DNA from: Curtobacterium sp. MCBD17_032
GTDB taxonomy: Bacteria; Actinomycetota; Actinomycetes; Actinomycetales; Microbacteriaceae
Assembly: GCF_003234855.1 (NCBI RefSeq)
Contig: NZ_QKTO01000006.1
Coordinates: 124,001 to 188,000 of the forward strand
Length of the DNA: 64,000 nucleotides
Direction of reading: 5' to 3'
The notes under the pieces are model-generated. The model worked only from the letters and a program-made list of their open reading frames with translations. It made no database searches and was not told where the DNA came from. The position numbers and the translations under genes are program-made. This document shows, piece by piece, positions 1 to 8,361 of the stretch (position 1 is the first letter of the stretch; every line of letters begins with the position of its first letter).

Positions 1-1
1 G

Positions 2-844
2 CGGCTGTCGCACGTCGTGTCCCGCCTCGAGAAGCGCGGACTCGTCGCCCGGTGCCCGTCCTCCGAGGACCGCCGGGCCACCGACGTCCGGCTCACCGAC
101 GCCGGCTTCGACCACATCGTCGCCGCCGCGCCGGACCACGTCCGCACCGCGCGGCGGCTCGTGATCGACGCGCTCACCGACGAGCAGGTCGCCGAGCTCG
201 ACACGATCTCCCGCGTCCTCCTCGCCCGTGTCGACCCCGAGGGCCGGTTCGCCGCGGTGAGCAACATGCCCGGCGACGACACGGTCTCCGACACCGCGAT
301 GTGCGAGGCGCGCTTGACGGGCACCGCCGAGGAGTCGCTGCCGGACACCGTCGACGGCATCCGGTACCGCGCGGCCACCGCCGAGGACGTGCCCCTGCTC
401 CGCCGGGCGACGCTCGACGCGATGAACTGGTCGGGGGAGCGGTTCGTCGACGCCGACCTCGACCGGCCCGAGTTCGCCCACTACTCCACCGCGTTCGACC
501 CCGAGCGGCCCGGTGCCGCCGACCTCGGCGTCGTGGCGACCGACGAGGACGGGCCCGTCGGCGTCGCGTGGGCGGTGCACCTGCCCCCCGAGGACCCCGG
601 GTACGGGTTCGTCGACGCGGACGTGCCCGAGCTCACCCTCGCCCTCGACGCCCGGGCACGCGGCCGCGGGATCGGGGCGGCGCTGCTCACCCGGCTCGTC
701 GCCGCGGCGCGGGACGCCGGGTGGCCCGGGATGAGTCTGAGCGTCGAGGACGGCAACACCGGCGCGCGCATCCTCTACGAACGAGCGGGGTTCCGGACCG
801 TCGGACGGAACGGCGACTCGGACACCATGCAGCTCGTCCTCTGA
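2..844 (+). CDS. MarR-GNAT fusion protein, 5' end outside window
   Basis: The frame is open to the left edge, so the N-terminus is missing. The first 80 or so visible residues are the second half of a MarR winged helix: the end of the recognition helix, the wing (SEDRRATDVRLTDAG) and the start of the dimerisation helix. From about residue 120 to the end there is a GNAT N-acetyltransferase with the acetyl-CoA loop RGRGIGAALL. No stop separates the two parts. An ATG at 268 could restart a free acetyltransferase, but the MarR part would then have no stop of its own, so I read one bifunctional protein. Such MarR-GNAT proteins are known in actinobacteria. The acetyl acceptor cannot be told. Confidence 0.8.
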   Translation, partial: RLSHVVSRLEKRGLVARCPSSEDRRATDVRLTDAGFDHIVAAAPDHVRTARRLVIDALTDEQVAELDTISRVLLARVDPEGRFAAVSNMPGDDTVSDTAMCEARLTGTAEESLPDTVDGIRYRAATAEDVPLLRRATLDAMNWSGERFVDADLDRPEFAHYSTAFDPERPGAADLGVVATDEDGPVGVAWAVHLPPEDPGYGFVDADVPELTLALDARARGRGIGAALLTRLVAAARDAGWPGMSLSVEDGNTGARILYERAGFRTVGRNGDSDTMQLVL

Positions 845-870
845 GCGGCGGACGGGGCACCGCACGCCGA

Positions 871-876
871 TAGGCT
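871..876 (+). promoter_or_regulatory. -10 box of leaderless pheA transcript
   Basis: TAGGCT matches TANNNT and ends 7 nt before the pheA ATG at 884. Transcription would begin at or next to the start codon, and no Shine-Dalgarno sequence is visible. Confidence 0.55.
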
Positions 877-883
877 CGCCGGT

Positions 884-1843
884 ATGAGCCAGGCCGCCGA
901 CTCCCCGTCCGAGACCTACAGCTACCTCGGACCGGCGGGGACCTTCACCGAGGCGGCGCTCAAGCTCGTCGAGGCCGCGGTCGGCAAGCCCTGGCGGAGC
1001 GTCAACAACGTCGGCGAGGCGCTCGACGACGTCATGACCGGCCGCTCGGTCGGCGCCGTGATCGCGATCGAGAACAGCGTCGACGGCGGCGTGAGCGCCA
1101 CGCAGGACGCCCTCGCCCGGATCCCCGGCGTGCGGATCGTGGGGGAGTACCTCGTCCCGGTCGACTTCGTGCTCGTCGCCCGCCCCGGCACGTCCCTGTC
1201 GGACGTCCGCACCGTGAACGCGCACCCGGTCGCCTACGCCCAGACGCACCACTGGCTCGAGGCGAACCTGCCGGGCCACGGGCACATCCCGGCGTCCTCG
1301 AACGTCGCCGCGGCGGCCGTGCTCCTCGACGACCACCCGACCGCCGACGCCGCCGTCGCCCCGCCCGGCATCACGGACCACTACGACCTCGCCGTGCTCG
1401 CCGACTCGATCGGCGACAACGCGAGCGCCGTCACCCGGTTCGTGCTCGTCTCGAAGACCCTGGCGATCCCGCCGCGGACCGGGTCCGACAAGACGAGCGT
1501 CATCGTCGAACTGCCCGCGGACCACCCCGGTGCCCTCGTCGACATGCTCGAGCAGTTCGCCACGCGGGGCATCAACATGGGGCTGCTGTCGTCACGGCCG
1601 ATCGGCGACGAGCTCGGCCGCTACCGGTTCGTCATCGACCTGGACGGCCACGTGCACGACGAACGCGTCGCGGACGCCCTGCTCGGCCTCCGGCGGTTCA
1701 GCCCGCGGGTGACCTTCCTCGGCTCGTACCCGCGTGCGGACGGCCTCCGGTCCGAGGTCTCACCCCGGTACTCCGACCAGGCCTTCGTCGAGGCGCGCGA
1801 CTGGCTGCGCGCGATCGTGAGCGGGGAGCCGGACGCGGGCTGA
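884..1843 (+). CDS. pheA: prephenate dehydratase
   Basis: Converts prephenate to phenylpyruvate, the committed step to phenylalanine. The 319-residue protein has the monofunctional layout: a periplasmic-binding-protein-like catalytic part (GPAGTFTE near residue 16, IENS near 62, the catalytic Thr-Arg-Phe motif in AVTRFVLV near 183) followed by an ACT domain from about 205 with DHPGALVDML and LLSSRP, the usual phenylalanine-binding feedback motifs (GALV and ESRP). No chorismate mutase domain is fused. The start is set by the TAGGCT box just upstream. It stands alone, convergent with the lipid-kinase gene and only 27 bp from it. Confidence 0.95.
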   Translation: MSQAADSPSETYSYLGPAGTFTEAALKLVEAAVGKPWRSVNNVGEALDDVMTGRSVGAVIAIENSVDGGVSATQDALARIPGVRIVGEYLVPVDFVLVARPGTSLSDVRTVNAHPVAYAQTHHWLEANLPGHGHIPASSNVAAAAVLLDDHPTADAAVAPPGITDHYDLAVLADSIGDNASAVTRFVLVSKTLAIPPRTGSDKTSVIVELPADHPGALVDMLEQFATRGINMGLLSSRPIGDELGRYRFVIDLDGHVHDERVADALLGLRRFSPRVTFLGSYPRADGLRSEVSPRYSDQAFVEARDWLRAIVSGEPDAG

Positions 1844-1870
1844 GCCTCCCGTCCGACACCCCCGCACGCG

Positions 1871-2938
1871 TCAGCGGCGGCGGGTCGCCCGCGTCTGGTC
1901 CTCGGGTCCGGCCACGCGGACCGTCAGACCGCCCGCGTCGATCTTCGCCCGGAAGGCGCGGACCTCGCCCACCGGGTCGCCGTCGATCTCGAACTCCTCG
2001 GCGCGCTCGAGCCGCGCGGTGAACTCCTCGCCGCGCAGGTAGCGCAGCGGGCGCTCGTCGCGGGTCTTCGTGACGATGGTCTTGCCGATCTCGGTCTTGC
2101 CGAGCGCCGAGCGACGGAAGCGGCGGAGGATCGCGTTCTCCCAGAACACGCGGGCCCCGATCCGGACCCAACCGAAGAACCCGTGCGGTCGCATCACGAC
2201 GACGTCGAAGTAGCCGTCGTCGATCTCGGCGTCCGGCAGCAGGGTCGCGCCGGCCTGCAGCATGCCGCAGTTGCCGACGATGAGGGAGTGGGCCCGGACC
2301 GACCGGGTGCTCTGGCCGTCCAGGCGGTAGCGGAACTCGATGGCGTCGGAGTCCCGCAGCGACCGGACGAGCGAGTCGACGTAGGCGAGCCAGCCGACCT
2401 TCTTCTTCAGCTCGTCGTTCGTGTTCACGAGCATCCGTGCGTCGAGCCCGAGGCCCGCCATCACGAGGAAGCCGAACTGCTCACGGGAGCCGTCGGGCCG
2501 CTCGACGTGCACGGTGCCCATGTCGATCTCGCGGTCCTCGCCGTGGAAGATCGTGTGCGCACTGGCACCGAGGTCGTCGATCGGCGCGGGGATGTTGCGG
2601 GCGAGCAGGTTGCCCGTGCCGCTCGGCAGCAGGGCGAGCGCGGCGTCGGACCCGTGCACGACCTCGGCGACGGCGCGGACCGTCCCGTCACCACCGGCCG
2701 CGGCGATGACGTCCGCACCGGCCTCGAGCGCCTCCCGGGCCATGCCGCCGCCCGGGTCCTCCTCGCTCGTGGCGTACCACTTGGTCTCGGACCAGCCGGC
2801 CTCGCGCTGGTACCGGTTCACGGTGCGCTTCAGGGACGGCAGGTGGACCTTGACGGGGTTGTAGATGACTGCGGCGGTGCGCTGGTCCGTGGCAGGGGCG
2901 TCCTCCGGCACGGCGGTGGCTTCCGAGGGCGTCGACAT
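1871..2938 (-). CDS. diacylglycerol kinase family protein
   Basis: A 355-residue lipid kinase of the DAGK catalytic family (YegS/DgkB type), which uses ATP to phosphorylate diacylglycerol or a related lipid such as sphingosine or ceramide. The signature GGDGTVRAVAEVV is followed by PSGTGNLLARN, the nucleotide-binding loop of the family, and a C-terminal beta-sandwich carries the usual EIDGD motif. I chose the ATG at 2938 because a TAGCGT box lies 7 nt upstream of it; the frame stays open for another 600 bp across serS, which is not credible. The exact lipid substrate cannot be read from sequence. Confidence 0.88.
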   Translation of the reverse strand: MSTPSEATAVPEDAPATDQRTAAVIYNPVKVHLPSLKRTVNRYQREAGWSETKWYATSEEDPGGGMAREALEAGADVIAAAGGDGTVRAVAEVVHGSDAALALLPSGTGNLLARNIPAPIDDLGASAHTIFHGEDREIDMGTVHVERPDGSREQFGFLVMAGLGLDARMLVNTNDELKKKVGWLAYVDSLVRSLRDSDAIEFRYRLDGQSTRSVRAHSLIVGNCGMLQAGATLLPDAEIDDGYFDVVVMRPHGFFGWVRIGARVFWENAILRRFRRSALGKTEIGKTIVTKTRDERPLRYLRGEEFTARLERAEEFEIDGDPVGEVRAFRAKIDAGGLTVRVAGPEDQTRATRRR

Positions 2939-2945
2939 ACCGTCA

Positions 2946-2951
2946 ACGCTA
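2946..2951 (-). promoter_or_regulatory. -10 box of leaderless lipid-kinase transcript
   Basis: On the minus strand TAGCGT ends 7 nt before the ATG at 2938. It decides between this ATG and a much longer open frame. Confidence 0.5.
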
Positions 2952-3065
2952 CCGGGCACCGGCTGCGCGGTCCGGAACGTGACCACGTCCGGGACGGGAG
3001 CGCGGGTCGGGCCGGTGCCGGGCCTCCCGTCCGGAGCGTCCACCGGTCGGACACCGGGTCCCCGG

Positions 3066-3071
3066 TAAGCT
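3066..3071 (+). promoter_or_regulatory. -10 box of leaderless serS transcript
   Basis: TAAGCT ends 6 nt before the GTG start of serS at 3078. No ribosome-binding site is visible between them. Confidence 0.55.
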
Positions 3072-3077
3072 GGGCCG

Positions 3078-4349
3078 GTGATCGACCCCCAGCTGTTGCG
3101 CGACGAACCGGACCTCATCAAGGCCTCGCAGGCGGCGCGCGGCGCCTCCGTCGACGTCGTCGACCAGGCCGTCGCCGCGGACGCAGCGCGACGCAGCGCC
3201 ATCACGGCGTTCGAGGCGCTCCGCGCCGAACAGAACGCGTTCGGCAAGACCGTCGCGAAGGCCCCGAAGGACGAGAAGGCCGCGCTCGTGCAGCAGGCGC
3301 AGGCGCTCGCCGCGAAGGTGAAGGAGGCGCAGGCCACCGTCACCGCAGCCGAGGACACCTTCAACTCAGTCGTCCGCGCGATCCCCAATGTGGTGCTGCC
3401 GGACGTGCCCGCGGGTGGCGAGGACGACTTCGTCACCCTGCGCACCGTCGGCACGAAGCCGTCGTTCGCCTTCGAGCCGAAGGACCACGCCGACCTCGGC
3501 GAGTCCCTCGGCATCATCGACATCGCCCGCGGCGTCAAGGTCTCCGGCTCGCGGTTCTACTTCCTCAAGGGGATGGGCGCCCGCCTCGAGATCGCGCTCA
3601 TGTCGCTCGGCCTCGACCGCGCCGTGCAGCACGGGTTCGAGCCCCTGATCACGCCCACCCTCGTGCGCCCCGAGACGATGGCCGGCACGGGCTTCCTCGG
3701 TGAGCACGCTGCCGAGGTCTACCGGCTCGAGGCCGACGACCTGTACCTGACCGGCACGAGCGAGGTCGCCCTCGCCGGCTACCACGCGGACGAGATCCTG
3801 CAGTTCCCGTCCGAGGACGACCCGGCCCTCCGCTACGCCGGCTGGTCGACCTGCTACCGGCGGGAGGCCGGGTCGGCGGGCAAGGACAACCGCGGCATCC
3901 TCCGGGTGCACCAGTTCAACAAGCTCGAGATGTTCGCCTACGTCCACCCGGACCAGGCCGACGCCGAGCACCAGCGGCTCATGTCGTACCAGGAGTCGAT
4001 GCTGCAGGACCTCGGGCTGCACTACCGCGTGATCGAGACCGCCGCGGGTGACCTCGGGACGAGTGCCGCGCGCAAGTACGACCTCGAAGCCTGGGTGCCG
4101 ACGCAGGGCACCTTCCGCGAGCTGACCTCGACGTCGAACTGCACGACGTTCCAGGCCCGCCGTCTCGACATCCGGTACCGCACCGAGAGCGGCAAGACCG
4201 CGCCGGTCGCGACCCTCAACGGCACGCTGGCCACCACCCGCTGGCTCGTCGCGATCCTCGAGACGCACCAGCAGGAGGACGGCTCGGTCGTCATCCCCGA
4301 GGTGCTCCGGCCCTACCTGGGCGGCGTCGAGGTGATCGAACCCCGATGA
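3078..4349 (+). CDS. serS: seryl-tRNA synthetase
   Basis: Charges tRNA-Ser with serine through seryl-adenylate. At 423 residues it has the full class II SerRS layout: an N-terminal two-helix coiled-coil arm (about 1-105) that grips the long variable arm of tRNA-Ser, then the catalytic core with motif 2 ([20 protein letters not shown] near 259) and motif 3 ([17 protein letters not shown] near 378). The GTG start is supported by the -10 box 6 nt upstream. It overlaps the following HAD gene by four bases, so they are probably co-transcribed. A tRNA-Ser gene lies just downstream and a second one 17 kb away. Confidence 0.97.
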   Translation: MIDPQLLRDEPDLIKASQAARGASVDVVDQAVAADAARRSAITAFEALRAEQNAFGKTVAKAPKDEKAALVQQAQALAAKVKEAQATVTAAEDTFNSVVRAIPNVVLPDVPAGGEDDFVTLRTVGTKPSFAFEPKDHADLGESLGIIDIARGVKVSGSRFYFLKGMGARLEIALMSLGLDRAVQHGFEPLITPTLVRPETMAGTGFLGEHAAEVYRLEADDLYLTGTSEVALAGYHADEILQFPSEDDPALRYAGWSTCYRREAGSAGKDNRGILRVHQFNKLEMFAYVHPDQADAEHQRLMSYQESMLQDLGLHYRVIETAAGDLGTSAARKYDLEAWVPTQGTFRELTSTSNCTTFQARRLDIRYRTESGKTAPVATLNGTLATTRWLVAILETHQQEDGSVVIPEVLRPYLGGVEVIEPR

Positions 4350-5215
4350 GCTCCTCACGCGGCTTCGTGGACGGTTCCGACGCGGCATCGGGCCGGGATG
4401 CCGCTGCGCCGGCGCGGGTGAAGCGCTGGCTCGTCGCGCTCGACATCGACGGCACGACCATGCGCGAGGACGGCGTCATCACCGACACCGTCATCCGGGC
4501 CGTCCGCGACGCCGAGGCCGCCGGGCACGAGGTCATGCTCTCCACCGGCCGCAGCGAGGGCATGACCGTCCCGCTGCTCGAGCAGCTCGGCATCGAGCCG
4601 CGGTACCTCGTCTGTGCGAACGGCGCACTCACGCTCGAGCGCACCCCCGACGGCGCGTACGAGCGCGTCCACGTCGAGACCTTCGACCCGACCGAGGTGC
4701 TGCAGACCATCCGCGGGGCCTTGCAGAACGGGGCGTACGGCGTCGAGGACGAGACCGGCCACTACCTGCTGTCCGGCGACTTCCCGGACGACACCATGAC
4801 CGCGTCCGGCGACCACGTCGACTTCGAGCAGCTGCTGAACGTCCGCGCCACCCGCGTCGTCGTCATCTCCCCGGAGCACGGGCTCGAGGAGTTCTTGCAG
4901 ATCGTCGACCGGATGGGTCTGCACAAGGTCTCGTACACCGTCGGTTGGACGGCCTGGCTCGACATCGCTCCCGAGGGCGTCACGAAGGCCACCGCGATGG
5001 AGCGGGTCCGCGAATGGCTCGACATCCCGCGCTCCCGCGTCTTCGCGGCCGGTGACGGACGCAACGACATCGACATGCTGCGCTGGGCCTCCACCTCCGG
5101 CCGTGGTGTCGTGATGGGGCAGGCGCCGGACGACGTCGTCGACGCCGGGAGCGAGATCACCGGTGGCGTCACGGACGACGGGCTCGCGGCGGCGCTCGAC
5201 ACCCTGCCGCGCTGA
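4346..5215 (+). CDS. Cof-type HAD-IIB phosphatase
   Basis: A 289-residue haloacid-dehalogenase-superfamily hydrolase with a IIB cap. Motif I is [11 protein letters not shown] (nucleophile Asp and general acid Asp), motif II STGR, and the Mg-binding motif [10 protein letters not shown] near the C-terminus. Family members dephosphorylate small metabolites such as sugar phosphates, flavin mononucleotide or pyridoxal phosphate; the substrate cannot be fixed here. Its ATG overlaps the serS stop (ATGA), so translation is probably coupled to the synthetase. This serS-HAD neighbourhood is common in actinobacteria. Confidence 0.9.
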   Translation: MSSSRGFVDGSDAASGRDAAAPARVKRWLVALDIDGTTMREDGVITDTVIRAVRDAEAAGHEVMLSTGRSEGMTVPLLEQLGIEPRYLVCANGALTLERTPDGAYERVHVETFDPTEVLQTIRGALQNGAYGVEDETGHYLLSGDFPDDTMTASGDHVDFEQLLNVRATRVVVISPEHGLEEFLQIVDRMGLHKVSYTVGWTAWLDIAPEGVTKATAMERVREWLDIPRSRVFAAGDGRNDIDMLRWASTSGRGVVMGQAPDDVVDAGSEITGGVTDDGLAAALDTLPR

Positions 5216-5253
5216 GGCGCGGCCGGCGCTCCGCCGCCGGACGGGAGGCCCGG

Positions 5254-5259
5254 TAGACT
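5254..5259 (+). promoter_or_regulatory. -10 box of tRNA-Ser(UGA)
   Basis: TAGACT lies 40 nt upstream of the tRNA. No good -35 is visible; that place is taken by one copy of the GACGGGAGGC repeat (5240-5249). Confidence 0.45.
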
Positions 5260-5299
5260 GCTCGGGACGCGGTCACGTCTCGCCACGTGGTCGCGTCAC

Positions 5300-5384
5300 G
5301 GAGGGTTGTCCGAGTGGCCGATGGAGCCTGTCTTGAAAACAGGTGGGCAGCGATGTCTCGTGGGTTCGAATCCCACACCCTCCG
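5300..5384 (+). tRNA. tRNA-Ser(UGA)
   Basis: A cloverleaf of 85 nt with acceptor GGAGGGT pairing with ACCCTCC, anticodon loop CTTGAAA (anticodon TGA at 5334-5336), a long variable arm typical of serine tRNA and the T-loop TTCGAAT. The CCA end is not encoded. It reads UCN codons and lies 85 bp after the serS-HAD operon. Confidence 0.96.
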
Positions 5385-5451
5385 CAGTGTTCCCCGCTCG
5401 TCGGCTCTGACAGGTCCTGCGGGGGACCCGGGACCGTTCGCACCACCGACC

Positions 5452-5457
5452 TAGCGT
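5452..5457 (+). promoter_or_regulatory. -10 box of leaderless SDR transcript
   Basis: TAGCGT ends 6 nt before the ATG at 5464, the same spacing as at the other leaderless starts in the window. Confidence 0.45.
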
Positions 5458-5463
5458 CGAGGC

Positions 5464-6230
5464 ATGGACATCACCACACGCTCAGTCGTCATCGTCGGCG
5501 CCACCTCCGGCATCGGCCTCGAACTCGCCCGGCGCTTCCGGGACGCCGGTGCTCCGTCGTCATCGGCGGCCGACGCACCGACCTGCTCGACCAGCTCCGA
5601 ACCGAGGGCTTCGGCACGGTCACGATCGACGTCACGGACAGTGCTTCGGTCGATGCTGCCCGCGACACCGTACTCGACCTCCTGCCCGACCTGGACACCG
5701 TCGTGACCATGTCGGGCATCGGCGTTCCCGAGGACCTCCGCGACCCGGCGCACTTCGTCGACGCCGAGCGGACGATCGACGTCAACGTGCTCGGCACCAT
5801 CCGGGTCGTCGACGCCTTCACCCCGCACCTGCTCGCGCGGGGGAGCGGCACCATCGTCACCGTGAGCTCGGGCATCGGCTTCCTGCCCTTCCCGCTCATG
5901 GCCTCGTACGGTGCCTCGAAGGCGGCCGTCCACGCCTACAGCGAGGCGCTCCGAGCACAGCTCGCCGGGACCGGTGTCGACGTCGCCGAGCTCGTGCCGC
6001 CGGCGGTCGCCACGAGCATGGGGACCAGCAACCCGAACGCGCTCGACCTCGGGGCGTTCGGCGCCGAGGTGATGACGCTCCTGGCACAGGACCCGACGCC
6101 GCACGAGGTCCTGGTGCAGGGTGTCCTCATGCACCGGTGGGCGGAACGCGACGGCACCTACGACGACCTCGTCGCGCAGCGGTCGCGCGCGCTCGCGACG
6201 CTGCCCGGACGGTCTGGGACGGCCGCATGA
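5464..6230 (+). pseudogene. short-chain dehydrogenase/reductase, frameshifted
   Basis: The ATG at 5464 opens an SDR with the cofactor motif VGATSGIGLELARRF, but after GGT GC at 5550-5552 one base is missing. The downstream frame carries the rest of the enzyme: VVIGGRRTDLL, NVLGTIRVVDAF, the catalytic VSSGIGFLPF and YGASKAA (Tyr-x3-Lys), ending at 6230. Restoring one base gives a continuous enzyme of about 255 residues. SDRs of this kind are NAD(P)-dependent oxidoreductases of unknown substrate. The stop overlaps the start of the XRE regulator (ATGA), a common pairing. It is either a recent pseudogene or a sequencing error; no other damage is visible. Confidence 0.85.
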
Positions 6231-7072
6231 CCGCAGGCGGAGGCCCGGACGACGCCCCGACGAACCTGCTCGGCGCGTACCTGCAGGCACGACGTGGGCT
6301 CGTGACGCCTGAGCAGGCCGGCATCCCGGGTGGCGGGCTCCGACGCGTGCCGGGCCTCCGCCGCGAGGAGGTCGCCATGCTCGCGGGCGTCAGCACCGAC
6401 TACTACCTGCGACTCGAGCGAGGCCGCGACACCCACCCGTCGCCGCAGGTCCTCGACGCACTCGCCCGTGTGCTGCGGCTCGACGACGTCGAACAGGCGC
6501 ACCTCCGGCACCTCGCCGAGCCCGTCCGACGGAGTCGACCCCGTCGGAGTGCCGAGCGCGTCCCGGCCCGCCTGCACGCACTCCTCGCATCGCTCGACGT
6601 CCCCGCGTTCCTCGAGGGTCGCGCGTTCGACGTCCTCGCGGCGAACGACCTCGCGACCGCGTTCTCACCCCGCCTCCGGGTCGGCGAGAACCGGCTGCGG
6701 TCCCTGCTGCTCGACCCGGAGGAGCGGGCGTTCCACCGGGACTGGGAGCGTGCGGTCCAGCAGTTCGTCGGGGCGTTCCGGCGGTCGGTCGCGGACGCCG
6801 CGCAGGACCAACGGGTCGTCGAACTCGTCGGTGAGCTGTCGCTCGCGAGCGGACGCTTCCGACAGCTCTGGGCGCGGCAGGACGTCCGGGCACTCGAGGG
6901 CGGGTCGGTCACGGTCGACCACCCGGTCGTCGGCGAGTTGCACCTGCACCGCGACAAGCTGCCGGTCGACGGCCTCGTCCTCGTGCTCTACTACGCCGAC
7001 CCGGGGAGCGAGAGTGCCGAGCGGCTCGGGCTGCTCGCATCGCTCATGCAGGAGGGAGCGCCGGGCCGGTGA
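6227..7072 (+). CDS. XRE regulator with MmyB-like ligand-binding domain
   Basis: A 281-residue regulator. Residues about 12-85 form an XRE-type helix-turn-helix (GLRREEVAMLAGVSTDYYLRLERGR is the typical core, read in pieces as REEVAMLAGVS and YYLRLERG). Residues about 105-275 match the MmyB-type ligand-binding domain, including NDLATAFSP, RSLLLDPEER and HLHRDKLPVDGLVLVLYY. The family usually represses an adjacent SDR gene and may sense a lipid or other small ligand. Its ATG lies inside the stop of the SDR, so it is translated from the SDR message. That the regulator is intact while its partner is frameshifted is worth noting. Confidence 0.88.
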   Translation: MTAGGGPDDAPTNLLGAYLQARRGLVTPEQAGIPGGGLRRVPGLRREEVAMLAGVSTDYYLRLERGRDTHPSPQVLDALARVLRLDDVEQAHLRHLAEPVRRSRPRRSAERVPARLHALLASLDVPAFLEGRAFDVLAANDLATAFSPRLRVGENRLRSLLLDPEERAFHRDWERAVQQFVGAFRRSVADAAQDQRVVELVGELSLASGRFRQLWARQDVRALEGGSVTVDHPVVGELHLHRDKLPVDGLVLVLYYADPGSESAERLGLLASLMQEGAPGR

Positions 7073-7100
7073 GGCTCCGTGCCCGTGGGAGGGTTGCGTC

Positions 7101-7391
7101 GTGACGTCTCGAGCACCAGCACCAGGGCCCTACGGTGACCGGCGCCCCGCGGCCGCGTCGACCGGTCACGAGCCCGCGTGGAACAGACGAGCCGTCGTGC
7201 TCGGGGCATCCGCCGGTCTCACACTCCTCGCCGCGACAGCAGCCGTCGTCTGGAGCATCGTGATCGTGGTCACGGCGCCCGACGGTGGCGGGGCCGACTT
7301 CACCGTCGGGTACGTCGGCATCGCAGCGGTGTCACTCGTCGCGCTCGGCGGAGCCCTGGTCGACAGCGCTCGCCGAGCACGGCGTCGATGA
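7101..7391 (+). CDS. small two-helix membrane protein
   Basis: A 96-residue protein with a GTG start preceded by GGGAGGG about 8 nt upstream, a good ribosome-binding site. Two hydrophobic segments (about 35-60 and 70-90) are joined by a short acidic/glycine loop (TAPDGGGAD), and the C-terminus is basic (DSARRARRR), so both ends probably face the cytoplasm. I do not recognise a family. It follows the XRE gene by 28 bp and could share its message. Confidence 0.55.
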   Translation: MTSRAPAPGPYGDRRPAAASTGHEPAWNRRAVVLGASAGLTLLAATAAVVWSIVIVVTAPDGGGADFTVGYVGIAAVSLVALGGALVDSARRARRR

Positions 7392-7593
7392 CGCGGGGCG
7401 GCGAACGACTGATCCCGAGGGATCCCCCTTCCCGCTGGGCTGCACGGGATGCCCCCGAGGTGTCCGGCGTCTGGATGACCAACGGCACGCCTCGGAGCGT
7501 GAGGACTCTTCGCTTCCGCGGTAGCCTTGTCGTCGGCGTGCACCGGTCGTTCTGTCCACGCCCAGCACCAGGGACCACGGGGGAACGAAGACC

Positions 7594-8241
7594 ATGACGA
7601 TGCCGACACCCGTGCCCGGACGCGGGACCGACCGCCGCACCGCGATCCTCGACGCGGCGGCCGTCGAGTTCGACCGGCAGGGGTTCGGGGCCGCGAGCAT
7701 CGCCGGGATCGCCAAGGCAGCCGGGGTCAGCCAGGGCGCGATCCACTTCCACTTCCGCACGAAGCAGGCGATCGCCCTCGGGGTCATCGACGAGCAGAAC
7801 GCCCGGACCTTCGCCGCCGTCTCGTTCGAGGACCCGTCGCCGCTCGGCGGACTGGTCGTCGCGTCCCGGACGATCGCCGGGCTCCTGCTCGAGGACGCCG
7901 TCGTGCGCGCGGGCATCCGGCTCTCGCTCGAGAACCGGGTCTTCTCCGGCGCCACCTCCGCCTTCTACGACCAGTGGATCGCGAGCGTCGTCGACGTCTT
8001 CCGGCTCGCGGTGGCCGCCGGTGAGGTCGACTCGACGGTCAGCGCCGAAGCGCTCGGGGCGACGGTCGTCCCGTGGTTCACGGGTGTGCAGCTCGTCTCG
8101 GACGTGCGTGCCGCGCGGGCGGACCTGCTCCCGGCCGTCGGGACGATGTGGCGCGTGCTCGCGCTCGCGTGCGTCGCCCCGGCGCACCGAGCGCGGCTGC
8201 TGGCGGTCGTCGATCGCTCGTTCGCCTGCCCGCCGGTCTGA
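7594..8241 (+). CDS. TetR regulator, gamma-butyrolactone-receptor type
   Basis: A 215-residue TetR-family repressor. The N-terminal helix-turn-helix (AAGVSQGAIHFHFRTKQAIA) closely resembles the ArpA/ScbR autoregulator receptors, whose motif is typically GALYFHFxSKxxLA. The rest is the usual all-helical ligand-binding and dimer domain. A start at ATG 7594 is supported by GGGGGAAC about 8 nt upstream. No butyrolactone synthase (AfsA) or antibiotic genes lie nearby, so the ligand and targets are unknown. A possible -10 (TAGCCT) lies at 7522-7527. The gene ends at a strong bidirectional terminator. Confidence 0.85.
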   Translation: MTMPTPVPGRGTDRRTAILDAAAVEFDRQGFGAASIAGIAKAAGVSQGAIHFHFRTKQAIALGVIDEQNARTFAAVSFEDPSPLGGLVVASRTIAGLLLEDAVVRAGIRLSLENRVFSGATSAFYDQWIASVVDVFRLAVAAGEVDSTVSAEALGATVVPWFTGVQLVSDVRAARADLLPAVGTMWRVLALACVAPAHRARLLAVVDRSFACPPV

Positions 8242-8300
8242 CCACGTCCCCGACGGACGCCCCGCCCGGGCTGACGGCGCCAGCGTCCGGCGGAACCACG

Positions 8301-8340
8301 GGAGGCCCGGACCGACCCCGGTGGGTCGGTCCGGGCCTCC
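8301..8340. terminator. bidirectional terminator hairpin
   Basis: A perfect 18-bp inverted repeat (8301-8318 with 8323-8340) and a 4-nt loop between two convergent genes. The right arm runs into a GCCTCCCGTC copy of the recurrent repeat. There is no long T-tract. Confidence 0.8.
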
Positions 8341-8361
8341 CGTCCGGTCCCGGTGGTGGCG

